From assembly GCF_023101765.2 (NCBI RefSeq), contig NC_064215.1, positions 11,966,001 to 12,030,000 on the forward strand: DNA of 64,000 nucleotides. Reading direction: 5' to 3'. Below the pieces are notes generated by a model that saw nothing but the letters and a program-made list of their open reading frames with translations, did not search any database and was not told the DNA's origin. Source of the stretch: Spodoptera frugiperda (lineage: Eukaryota; Arthropoda; Insecta; Lepidoptera; Noctuidae). Below are positions 51,140 through 62,649 of this stretch, in pieces. Positions within the stretch are counted from its first letter, which is position 1. Each line of letters begins with the position of its first letter. The translations under genes were made by a program, and so were the position numbers.

Positions 51140-54100
51140 CTTGATGATATTAAAATAGCTAGCGAGCAATCTTTACCAAGTTCATTAAGAATAAGAAGAT
51201 ATAGTGATAATAAGACCTAAAACAAGATTAGCACTTTACAACACAGACTTATCAAACTTTTATTTATCAGACATACTCGTATATCTAAAAACGTCAAACA
51301 CAATCTCTCCCATCAAACTCTAAACAAAAACTGCTCCAAATGTTCCTCTAACATGTATTTGAGTTCAAAGGTGTCTACTCTATACTCCATAATATGTCTA
51401 CCCATCGTATAATATAATATTAATGTAATATCAAATTAGTTTCATGATCGTATGTCTGTCTGTGTGACAGCTTGGAGAGCTGTGACGAGTCCATGTCAAA
51501 ATACAAGTTCATACAGAGAGGAGAACGTATGTTTGTGATCATCTAGATTAGATAAGTAATTGGCTTGTTTAATTAGTGTTGTGGGTATAGAGGTGGTTGA
51601 TGGGAGTTATTGGACTGTGGTTAACTGGATGTTTGTTTTAAATTCGTGTTTGATTTTCTTCAATTAATATTTCTTGAATTTGCTGATGATTTTGTTGCAT
51701 GATCATCAATTTATAACAGATCCACCTTGTTAAAACTTCATGAAAATCTCGATAACTCCTGACAAATCGAATACGACAAAATAATATCCAATATTCCAGA
51801 TAAATTCTGCAGCAAAATTGCAATGAAACACGACAAAAGAAAAACATTACTAATTCGAACACTAAATAAGAAGCCACAACAATGTTGGCAGGGAACCTCA
51901 CAAACACGTCAATCCGCCATTACGTCGCGCCATCAGTCAGCGCTTGGCTCCACAAATGCACCTGTTAACCCTGCCTCAGAATCCCATAAACCCCATAGAT
52001 TCCCACGAGGTCGGCGCATCGATAATAGTGGTCACGCCAAATGACAGGCCGCGTCGCCTTTCACACGATACAAATAACATGTCTACTGGAACACCGACTC
52101 ACTATCGTATAACTTACGGTATATCTGTCATTATGGGGGACTCTTCAATATTTTTTTTAGGATTGTTGAAGGCTAAAAGATATATAGTACATGAGCTGTT
52201 ATTAAAATTGTTTGTTAATATATATATTATAATATAATCTGCTTAGTATATTAGTGCTTACACATATTTCTCTGTTACATGAACATTTGAAATGTTTATA
52301 GTGTACACGTACGGATTTGTCACAATTTATTTCTCACCATTGCCCGCGCCGTGGCATTTAAAGTTCAAAGTTTTTGTGTGCGTTAATTCACTGATTAACT
52401 CATCTCCGTGTAACAATCTATAAATCACAGGATAGTGTAGTGTGAGTACGCAGTAATCTCGATCTGTACAAAAACATCTGTATTACGAGTAATGGAACCC
52501 ATAAAGCCGATATTTTTGATTTAAAGTGCGACCGTTAGCGCGGAAATTGGTCCTGCGCAGTAAGATTTAATGTCTATAAGAGCGCGCATATTCAGTATTT
52601 AATGGACTTCGCCACGATGCCGATGTTCCGTGCTATAGACGATTTCTGGAAATGATTCTAAAGATTGTAATATCGCCATGTTTCAGATCAACGATTTACG
52701 ATATAATTATATAGACGCAATGAAATGAAATATTTAAAGAAGTGCGCCCATCTTTACTCGCGATCTCTTTGACGAGTGTTTAACTGTCGCCCGCCGCGCC
52801 ATTCAATGCGCTTCCAGCTACTGTACTCGACGCAGTGTCAATGAAACGATGTCCATTAAAACGACCAGATTGACACATATAAATTGATTTTTATTAAAAA
52901 CACAGAATGGGTACTATGATAAAATTAACCAGTCATAATAAAACAAATCACATAGACATATATGTGTGTTTAAATTTAAATCCGGCTGTATTCGAATATA
53001 AATCATAATAAAATCGATTTAAATATAGCGAAGGTTTTAATCATCGAAATATGAAGCGATTAATATGCTAATTGCATTTCCAGATTGTAACCGAGATATA
53101 TGATTGGAGACGCACTGACAACGGTGACAGCTATTTCGGCTGCGAATCTTTCGAGACTTGAAACTTGTCATGAGCATTCAATTTATTTGCTTGAGTAAAC
53201 CCCAAATCGTTACAGGGTAAAATCGACTTTAGAATGCGTAGTTACAGTTTATAATCCATTGTGTTATGTTGTCTGGAGAGTGCCCTAAAAAGATGAATGC
53301 AAGCGAGAAATTAATTAAGTCATGTAGTAAGGGAATCGATCTGTTGCTTCGAGTTACGGACGCGTATATCGAGATTACTTGGAGCGTGTGCGGCGCTCGA
53401 TTTTTGCATAATATTTCAGGTCAGTGGCCTTGAGGTATTTTGATCAATGACAAAGTTTTAATGAGCCAACATCCCTTCATTCAATAATTTGTGACGCATC
53501 ATTTTTAGATGACTGCCCGGGTATACTTGTTCTTTTTTTAAATAATTACTCTAAAGTGATACAACCTTTATGGTTGCGGTTGATTGGACCAATTATGTGT
53601 GATTACGTGCGATTATTAAAATCGATCCCTATAAGTGTGTTGGCTGTGACATCAGCGTGTTATGTGATCTTGATATCTAGCAGAACAGTCATTAGAAAAT
53701 GCTATATTCTTGTTCCCTTCATATAAAACTCATAACATTTTCCACAATAGACATCATAATTATAATTTTGTATTTTCAGTATTTATTACAAAACACTGAA
53801 AAAATAGACATCTTCAATAAAACTTTTGTAAAACAAACAAGAACGTATCTATAGTAGTGACCCCTGAAATCGTGTTCTAATTTGGAGGTGCGCACGAGTG
53901 GAGCGATAGGCGTCGCGTCGCGCGCGTCGCTCGCATGCTGCGTGATTTACTTTATGTTGACGTTCGCTTGGAACAGAGAAAGTGTAGAGACTTTAATTAT
54001 ACAAGTTTTGTGGTATGTTTATATGAAAATTATAACATAACAGATTAGGTAGTGGGGTTTACGTTGTTGAATTAATTTTGATGGTTTGTTCTGTTTTATA

Positions 54101-54695
54101 CGAAGTTGAAATGCTACTACAGTATAAAGTGTTGAAACTATGTTGATGGTGTCAATATGGTTCTAAAGTGTCCTTTAAAGTGGCAATACTGTAACAAACA
54201 TTAATCATAACTGTATACATATGCAAATTACTATACACATCCATAAACACACAAAAAATGTAAAGCAACATTTCAGTAACATTACCTTCAAAAATCTTTA
54301 CCATTACACAGTTTCCAATGTTTCAAGTATCCAATGTCGTGTACCCTGCGCGTACGCATCCACCTGCATCTCTGCCGATCCCCGCGCGCTAGATAAACGG
54401 ATTACTACGTAGCAACTAGCCTTTTGTTCGTTTTGTCTCCGATTCGGATCTCGGGAATTTTCACAAAGTTTATTCCTATGTTCCTGCGTCCGCGGATAAA
54501 TCTTCCGACTGTCTCCTACGTTTACAATCGTGTGGGAAATTCGTTTTTGTTTTAGGGGAAATCTTTGTCTAGAGTCTAGTGTATTTGTTGATGTTTGCTT
54601 TTGTTGTGTTTATTGATTATTCGGATTATATGTGTAATTAATTGGTTAGAGAACTTTAAGCGTTAAAGCCTAAGCATTTTAATAATTTGCCTGAA
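51140..54695. other. Unannotated DNA with a CpG-rich patch at 53885-53945
   Basis: No gene could be identified. ORFs at 51638-51907 (-), 51823-52044 (+) and 51944-52237 (+) overlap one another and are not recognisable. At 53885-53945, GCGTCGCGTCGCGCGCGTCG stands out as CpG-dense. The block 52310-53660 is less repetitive and richer in CpG than average intron DNA here and may hold conserved regulatory sequence. Confidence 0.4.
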
Positions 54696-54702
54696 GATTT
54701 TT

Positions 54703-54762
54703 CCTTGGTCGAGTGGTCACAATGCGACTGCCGGACTTGAGTTTGATTCTCGGGTTATCAAC
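54703..54762 (+). mobile_element. tRNA-like SINE head
   Basis: Box A-like TGGTCGAGTGG (54706-54716) and box B-like GAGTTTGATTCTC (54740-54752) followed by GGGTTATC. This resembles the head of the SINE family at 49836-50100. The body is not recognisable. Confidence 0.55.
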
Positions 54763-54764
54763 AG

Positions 54765-56316
54765 AATTATCTATGCTATTTTCAGTTAATTTTGTTCTAT
54801 TTCAATATAATGATCTCTTGATGAGATTTATATTATCTTTAATAATGTAACTCACTGATACATTCAAGATAAACATTATGAAGTATTTAGGCTTTGACAC
54901 ACATTCACATTAATTTTGAAAAAGAGTCCATTCCCAGTACGTACAGGTATCCCAAAAGTTCCCACGAGTACAGTTAGGCGCCTTGTAACAAATACTTGTA
55001 ATTACTTTAAAACAAGTTCACCCGAAACATTTGTATACTCTGCACAGCACTACATTATCCCTGATAATATCAGAATCTGGTAAGCGGCGCTTATTTCACT
55101 GCTTAGTATTTATGATATAGCGTCTATAGCGTCAAGGAATCACAATAATCATCTAGCTAATTCTAAAAAATATTACACACTATAAAACCAATATCTCACA
55201 GAAATAATAAGACATTAAAGTCCACTTTAGCATACATATCTTGCTTTATAATGTTTATAAATAAAAGGATTCTGAATACCACATTATTTCGGCTTGAGCA
55301 AGGATCTCCATCAGAAGCCAAGATCCTTATACCGATGTGGACAACATGGCTGCTGTCAGCTCGTAACTTCTCCTTTTACTTCGCTCCGCACATATTTCCC
55401 CAGTTAATCGCATAATTTTCTTAATAACAGACACTTTTGTCAATTTACAATGGACATTACATTATATTACGAGCTTAAAAGTGTAAAAACCGTCGAAATA
55501 ACCATTAAAATGTGATACTGTCATTACAATAACTCACTCGCTGACAGAAAACGTACTACTTACGACTTTATTGTTATTTTTATAAGGAGCAGACGTCTTT
55601 TGTAAAAAAAATAAATTCGATTTAATTAAAATTGTTCATTTATGCGTAATAAAGTTTATTCACTCTGAATTTTATGCAAATGTATCGTGGTCGTTATGTT
55701 TTATTTGCAAACGTGTGTCCGATGCCGACGGACAGATGCCTACACATTAACTTCGCGATCTGCTTACCTCAAAAGGCAAAGAAAACACTAGCGATGACAC
55801 ATAACACGATCGTAAAAAAGACATTCGGTCAATCACACAGATAAAAAATAATTTAATGTGTCATTCAAAGAATAAAATTGAATAAAAACTTTGTTCTGTT
55901 GAAAACCGAGTAAAATTTGAAATATAGAACGCGTAGAAGGCGACACGTAACGCATTTGAAATAATATCGGAACAATTAATATCGTTTAATCGATACATAC
56001 AAAACGATTTTATCGCATATGCAACCAATAACATGCCCCATGCTCTTCGAAATTAACAACTAAATGACTGATTGGAAAATGGCGGATCTCGGTCATGGCA
56101 TATTAACAGTGAATTGGGTTTCTGTGGCGGATTTTCAGTTTCATATTCGTTTATGTCGAGCGATAAGAGCAACAATATTGGTTAGTTTGTGCGCGCCGCG
56201 AGTGGATTTTTTAAATGCTTTTTTCTTACTTTGTAGAATGATCATATTTTTTTAATATTTCTGTTACATCTTTCTAGTGTACATGTTATGTATTTTGGGA
56301 CTATTTTTAACAATTG
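54765..56316. other. Unannotated DNA upstream of the coding exon
   Basis: No second exon or clear alternative promoter seen. A 63-codon ORF (56064-56255) just upstream of the coding exon has no family similarity. GCGCGCCGCGAGTGG at about 56190 is a small CpG-rich spot. ATCGAT is present near 55990. Confidence 0.4.
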
Positions 56317-56332
56317 TTTTTATTTTTTCCAG
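56316..56332 (+). other. Splice acceptor of the coding exon
   Basis: An uninterrupted pyrimidine-rich tract (TTTTTATTTTTTCC) ends in AG at 56331-56332, and a branch-point-like TTTAAC lies just upstream. The first base of the exon is the A of the start codon. Confidence 0.85.
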
Positions 56333-56410
56333 ATGAACCAAAAGTGCAAAGTATGTGGAGAACCAGCGGCCGGGTTCCATTTCGGCGCATTCACATGTGA
56401 AGGATGCAAG
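56333..56410 (+). CDS. kni: Knirps-family nuclear receptor, first coding exon (partial)
   Basis: This exon encodes the N-terminal 26 residues of a knirps-type (NR0A) nuclear receptor, a sequence-specific DNA-binding transcription factor. The peptide starts MNQK and continues CKVCGEPAAGFHFGAF, then TCEGCK. Cysteines 5, 8, 22 and 25 form the first zinc finger (C-X2-C-X13-C-X2-C), and CEGCK opens the P-box recognition helix. The GEPAAGFHFGAFTCEGCK signature is that of Drosophila knirps, knirps-like and eagle. Met1 directly before NQ matches the family start, which fixes the initiator. The donor AAG|GTAAAT follows at phase 0, at the CEGCK boundary where nuclear receptor genes often carry an intron. 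The second finger, the kni box and the C-terminal region are not in the window. Knirps family members lack a ligand-binding domain. Which paralogue (kni, knrl or eg) cannot be decided from 26 residues. Confidence 0.93.
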
Positions 56411-56599
56411 GTAAATGTCTAAATTAATATACTTTATATATTAAGTAATTACCAAATTACGTAATGTAATAATAAAACGTCCATTATTAACGTATAATTT
56501 ACATAATACGACATCATACGTTACTTTACAAAGGGATATTCTTTAAAAAGAGCTATTAATAATGTGAAATTTGTAATATAGATTAGTATCTGATATCTT

Positions 56600-56741
56600 C
56601 CGGAGCTGTGGAAAACCTAAGGAGTTACCGGGTCTCCGGCTTAAAGGTGGAGTAGAAACGAGATAGTCAGTAAGAGTCTGAAACCCTCCCTCGCCTCACC
56701 CAAGGCGGGAGAAGTCATTAGATAGATGATTTTCCCCTTTC
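56600..56741 (-). repeat. Noctuid-type interspersed repeat, copy 4
   Basis: Reverse complement of the family described at 13632: GGGGAAAATCATC at the right end, CCGCCTTGGGTGAGGCG, GTTTCAGACTCTTACTGAC, and a degenerate CGGAGACCCGGTAACTCC at the left end. It lies 190 bp inside the second intron. Confidence 0.75.
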
Positions 56742-59024
56742 ATAAAACAATTCTGATATCTTGTCCTTCACCAAGATCAAACAATTTTTGCTGTAATTAT
56801 TAATTACAATTAAGTAAAAATACTCAAAAAATTTCCCTTAATCCATTTTCTTCTACTTTCTATGTCATTAAATGTATAACTTCAAATGAAAATGTAATTC
56901 TCCTCTTAAACTCAGTACAAACGGTGGAGTAATTAAAAATCTGTGTAATTATTAATTAACAAGCACTTAATTCGTAAACTCGGGTACCTGTGCGAGTGCG
57001 ATTCGTTCTAATTATTAGGAAACGAAAACAGAAAATCGGAAATGTAAATTTCTATAAGCGTATCAAGGACTATTAGTCGATGTAAACGGGCGGTTTTAAA
57101 ACGCTAATTGTCTGTTAAATTAGTATTACAATAATAAGGAATAATTGCAAAAAAAACACATTGCACTTCATGAACTTTAGGAGAATTAATTTGAAACACA
57201 CCATAAAATAGTGTTCTACTTCTACACATAATCATCTGTCAATAAAACAATTCGTAAAATTATACTGGAACAAGTTAAACAAACAAAAAGTTAACTCCAT
57301 GCCAACTCTTTGAAGCGTAGTAATACTAATACTAATTTCAATCCTTCATCCATGAAATTAAATCACGTCAAGACACTACACCTGGGTAAAGTACAAATCA
57401 ACCTCAATCAAGGCACCCGACCTGACCAGAAACCAATTATAACAATACCAAAGGTCCTCAACCTTCCATCTTTAATAAACATGAACACATAATTAAAACT
57501 TCTCGTCTGCTATAAATGGCGATTTATAAACTTTGCGTGACTTCATTAAAATAACGATAAATCGATTGACACCTTATTCGAATATAATTAGTATGGCCAA
57601 GTGAATCGATATGGAACATCCGATTAATGTCCCAATCTGAATCAGTCACCATCTGAAAAAATATATAGCACGTTCTGATTGGTCCAAAGTTGGACTAGAA
57701 TAAAAATATAATGCAAATTTTAATTGAGAGAAAAATATCGCGTTTCAACCGCCACATTCGGAAAACGCAACTATGAAAAAACACATTCCGTGATCGATTA
57801 TTAATATCGATAATTACTTTAATTCCTATTCTAACTCGTTCCATCCTTAGCGCTAACAATGTAGATACATTTAGATTTAGTGATTTTGAACCTTATGACG
57901 TTGGAATAGGGACTTGTTGGAATGCAGATCCACATGGCTCCGTGTAGATATCGCCAATGTCCGGGAGATGCACCCCGATAATTCGATCTACACGCATAAT
58001 CATCCATTATATTTTTTTAATGATGCGTATTGATTTGGGTTAAATTTCGGTAGAAATCGAGTGGCGCACCGCACTATATCTTCCGCACATAACAGCTACT
58101 GTTATATGTTCTTTGTTAATTCCTAGAGACGAAAACTTATACAAATACTCTTGTCTATATCTAGCCAATCTAGGCTGGCAAATCCGATATTTCATATTTA
58201 ATATTCTATGATTTCATGCAACTAGAACTGCGAACCAAACCCATACTTAGCAGTTACAATCGAAAGCGCTAAACAAGTCCACCGAGCTAATATTTAATTC
58301 CGACCGTGGAAATCAATATATCGCTTTATTTCAATCGCACTGTTTTATATAAGAACTGTTCAACGTTCAACATAATGGTGTTAGCAAATACCGTTTAGTT
58401 AGAACAAAATATCGTTTACCAATCGATCCCATGCTACATTTGTTCTGACAAGGGTACCGTACTAAACCCACTAGTCCATACAAACGACAATTTCCTTCTT
58501 ACTCAAGCGCAATTTGTATGAATGCAAGTGGAACTGAACGACAATGGGTTGTGCAAGGGTGGAAACTGTCTCAGGATGTCTCGCGCGGTCACCTCGCGCC
58601 ACAATGCCCACCAAGGTTACGTAACCAACCAGTTTTTGGGTTAATAAAGTAGGTTGTGTAAAAGGAAAGGTTATCGCCAATCAAATTAAGTGCCTTCACG
58701 AAATAACAAATTGATTTCGAACAGCACAGCTGACAATGAGCTCATATACCTTAGACATATCTAAATGTTAGACATGAACATCTAAATAAATGATATTTAT
58801 AAATAAATAACCTGTATAACATGATCTGCTCGCCAGATGCCACCGTGCACAACCAAAGTATTTTTATTTGTTCTTAATTTATTCAATAAAATATCAAAGT
58901 CATTAAAAGTTAAGAAGCACTACAACTATTTAATTAAAACATAAAAAGACCTATTTTATCCCATGAGCTCAGTGGCGGGGATCGTTAGCGGGCGGTCGTC
59001 AATTTGTCTCGTGTCGTGTAATTA

Positions 59025-59095
59025 AATGTGGCGTGCGCCTGCGCACCCGTTTGTATGTAAATACGTCGCACGCGACTCGAACCCACGGTCTGGAC
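59025..59095. promoter_or_regulatory. CpG-rich patch in intron 2
   Basis: GTGGCGTGCGCCTGCGCACC and CGTCGCACGCGACTCG form a short CpG-dense patch in AT-rich DNA. It may be regulatory. GACTCGAACCCACGG resembles an inverted box B, so a decayed SINE head is another possible reading. Confidence 0.3.
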
Positions 59096-61618
59096 GGCTG
59101 ATTGTTTGTTGCTTGATGGATTTATTTTTTATACGACGTGGCTTTACGGCAGGATCTTGCGATCGTTTTAAATAGTGGAGGCATTTTGTAATACGTAATA
59201 GTTATTATTAACTGAACCAGGAAAATTGACGGAAAATATGGAAATCAATTGGCATACAGTTCATCATCGGGGAACTGTTTTAGTCCCGAGTACTATATGT
59301 ACATGTGCAAAAATTAACAATGAAATAGGACAATGTATTGAATATGTTACACAGTTTTTATTCCATATCCTTCACGCTCTTTTGCTTTGAAGTTACATAT
59401 TTCTTTGATAATTAATTTCACTAAGTCATACCTGTTTTAGCAATTTAATTTCGTCCATCAGACTCAAGACCTAAGATAAAAATCCATCTAATTTTCAGCA
59501 TCCATCGATCTAAATTTCACGATACCGACTTAACCTAGATCTATAAATTGCGTAGTATTTTCAAAATGGATTCTAACAAATCAGTTTCGATATTTCGTCG
59601 GCTATTTTCCGGCTTGTGAACTTAAGTAGCGGTTTGGCAACGTTGCTTGGTGCACCATAAACCTTTTGGTTACCATAGATGGTTATCCGCTGGTTGGTGG
59701 GTAATGGGCCGTGGTTATTTAGGTTACAATGAATTGCTGAGGTTTGTTTTCGGTTTTTCGGTGATTAAGATATATTGGTGTAGTTAAAGTGATATTGAAA
59801 GTAAGTTTTTAGCTTAAATTTTGTTTTGAGCTCAAAGATTTACCTGATCAACGGTTCGAATGCTCTGTTGAATGACTAATTAATCTATTTGAACCCTGTT
59901 CGTATAACCTTAAAGATTATTTTGTTATAATACCAGCTCCATAACAGTAGTACAACTAAAAAGGCACACAATACACACACTATTTAACTTTATGAGTGGC
60001 AAGTGCACGAAGGTCATTAAACAGACCCTTAACATATCCTTCACCTCACGCCCGAGACCTCTGCTGACCTCACAAAGCAACAACCGTAATGATAACGTAC
60101 AGAGCATCCAAGAGTTACGCAATAATTGGAGCAAAGCCGCTAAGCCGGGTTCACACGTTTTTGCCGAAGACAGGCGATCAACATCAATCACTGCTGCCAT
60201 TAGCTGCCCGTCTGTACCCGCCGCTACTCGTAACTATACTCTTGATATCTTTTTTAGTTCACCTTCTGTCCTTTGATGGTGTCCACCGATTAGACGGACA
60301 CTGTTTTAGTAAGGCACAGATTAATTTGATGTCACTGTACAATTTAGTTGGAAAGCAATTTTGCAACTGTAGTCTTTTATGTGTCTATCAATCAATATTG
60401 ACATCCTAACTGTCCACACTACCGTTTTCTCTTCCTATAATACGGACAAACATACAATCTATCAGAGATTAAGTATAATTGCGAGATCACCAAACGAGCC
60501 TGTCAAATGTTCATCCAATAAATGTTCTAATTCGCACGGCCGCCCGTCATCGCGGCGAAACGAATTATTTTCAGATTTGGAGCACATTTAAATTGCAGTA
60601 CGGCACGCGATCGGGAAACACTGGCGGAAAAGATATTTGACGGTTAGGACGTGTGTACGGTAGTGGCCGGCTGATGTAATACGAAATCATGAGGGATATT
60701 ATCGCATAGTTTGTGGTTGAGAATATTCCGTAGATACATACTTGTACATTGAATAGGTGATGTTAAGAGCAATGTTAAAAAGAAATCATCCAATTATATT
60801 TATTGAAGAGGATTTCTGGGATATTTTATCGTTTATTTGACTTTCTCTATATTAATTTTCTTAATACCTAGTCCAATAAATGTTAGAGACAGAGTTCCAA
60901 AAAACAGGCTCAACTTCTCCAAAATCCGTCAATCTACACACACCCTAAATGGCCGCTCAGTTACATTTCGTAAGCGGTTCAGTAATAAATCATCGCTTCT
61001 AATTTGCTTTTAAAGGTTTTTCTAGAATTATCTGTGTGTGTAATCGCATTGTACGGAGACAATTGCCCTCTCGCCACGAACCGTGCCATGAAAGGAACCG
61101 CGCTCGTAATTTGTCAACGAGAAACCTTAACGTGAAAAGAATAAACCTTAATAGCCTCGTCTGCTAATTAATCGGACTATTTTAATTGGCTTTAACGCTA
61201 CTTTAATCTATATATTTAACGATAATGACCTATATTGAGTTAATTAGTTTTCAATTAGATGTTCAAGTAAGTGCCAGTAAGGCTTTAATTAGTTTCGGAG
61301 CGGGATCTGTGAAAAATGTACCTATTGCTTGATTTTATGACTTTTTATGTACGGAAATTGCATGAAATTAATGTTAATCGGTACTTGTTGTGCGCTCATT
61401 TGCGTATGGAAGAATCTCGGGCTTATTAAAGCCTTACATAACTGAGATTATAGTTTCCATTTACGTCTGTCTCAACATTTTCAATATTTGTTTGCGCATA
61501 ACCTTGTCCCAACAAGATATCAATTAAATCGAGACCAATATAAAACGGTTCATTTGCTACAACGGCCGTCATAATAGCGACACACCGCCTATTCACTTTG
61601 CAATACAATTCATGGGGT

Positions 61619-62643
61619 GAATCGATTCGTCTCGATTCCGCAGCGCCCGCAATCGATTCAAATTTGCACTTACTCACTTTTGCGTGTACGGTCTTGTTTT
61701 ATTTGTATCGATTGGCGACGATTAGTCACGCGAATTTGAATTTTAAATCATTAATTTCTAGTCGACAATTGATTGGCGGCTCGGTTAATGATTGTCATTG
61801 TTTTAGAGAGGTCTCGTGTCGAAATTGTCAACGGACGCAACGCAGTTGGCACACCGATCAACTTATTGGAGCATGGCAATAATTTTTATTCCCGTCACGA
61901 AATCTGCAGCGGCGTCCGTCGGACATGTTGTACGATTAGTATTGTTGCATAATTTATACGATTGTGCCGGGTTCAAGGATCTATTGTTGTTTTAATAACG
62001 TCAGACGTTGCGTAACCCGTAACGTAAATTGATAGGTCAGTAATTAAACGTTCACAGCCGAATTTGTACTGTTCAGCTTCATTGAAGTATCCTATTTATT
62101 TAACCTGGCAACATCCGCTATTCTCCCATGATAAAAGTATCATCATTGTCTAAGAATTCAGATATAAAATTAAATGTTCCAATTTCGAATGTGAACGTCG
62201 ATTTCCCCGACGAGAAGATCACGAGCGGTATCGATTCAAATTAAACGAATAATCGATTGTATTTGAATGTCAGAGCCAATCAAAACATCGCGGCGCGGTG
62301 CAGGTCAGTGCTTCCGAACGCAAACACGGGATGACACGCGCTCGCGTTTTGAGCCAACATCGTTTTACCATCGAAAAAACCCTGAGGCAATCAATTTTCA
62401 GGCTTGTCAAGTTGGGATAAGGTTGGTTATTGATGACCGTTAAATTGAAGGAGTGCAAAATAGTGTTGGTACGGGTCACTACAGTAGGAGAAAGGTCAAG
62501 TTTTGATGTTGTTAATGTTATCTGCTCCGTTCTCACGCTAGTTTCGCGTGCGTGATGCTGCCAACGGTTCATTTCGAAAGTCCACACGGGGTCTTCACTC
62601 GATTTGTCACACTTATCGATAAAAAATCGCATCAAAAATCGAT
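61619..62643. promoter_or_regulatory. Cluster of seven ATCGAT sites, candidate enhancer
   Basis: ATCGAT occurs at 61621, 61652, 61707, 62230, 62252, 62615 and 62638. Several are extended as AATCGATTC or TATCGATTC, and the first is in a full GAATCGATTC palindrome (61619). ATCGAT-containing sequences are targets of Onecut/Cut-type homeodomain proteins and of DREF/BEAF. Between the sites the DNA is non-repetitive and richer in CpG and TAAT cores than its surroundings. Enhancer function is inferred from motif density and from position in the intron of a developmental transcription factor gene. Confidence 0.4.
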
Positions 62644-62649
62644 ATAACA

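Larger units (their letters stand above)
7032..56332 (+). other. Putative first intron of the knirps-like gene (about 49.3 kb)
   Basis: The inferred boundaries are GTAAGC at 7032 and TTTTTATTTTTTCCAG ending at 56332. No protein-coding exon could be recognised between them on either strand. The contents are AT-rich DNA, several SINE and other lepidopteran repeat copies, one MITE, microsatellites and CpG-rich islets, all listed separately. Very long introns are known around insect developmental transcription factor genes, where they commonly hold enhancers. If exon 1 is wrong, this block is instead mostly 5' intergenic regulatory DNA. Confidence 0.35.

Noticed and set aside
51638..52237. Overlapping ORFs on both strands as a transposase or small gene
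   Set aside because: I could not match any of them to a transposase or other family; no inverted termini or splice support were found around them.
59743..59765. Start of the next receptor exon (TTTTTCGG resembling an SFFG codon string)
   Set aside because: The reading frame does not continue as a second zinc finger and there is no proper acceptor context.
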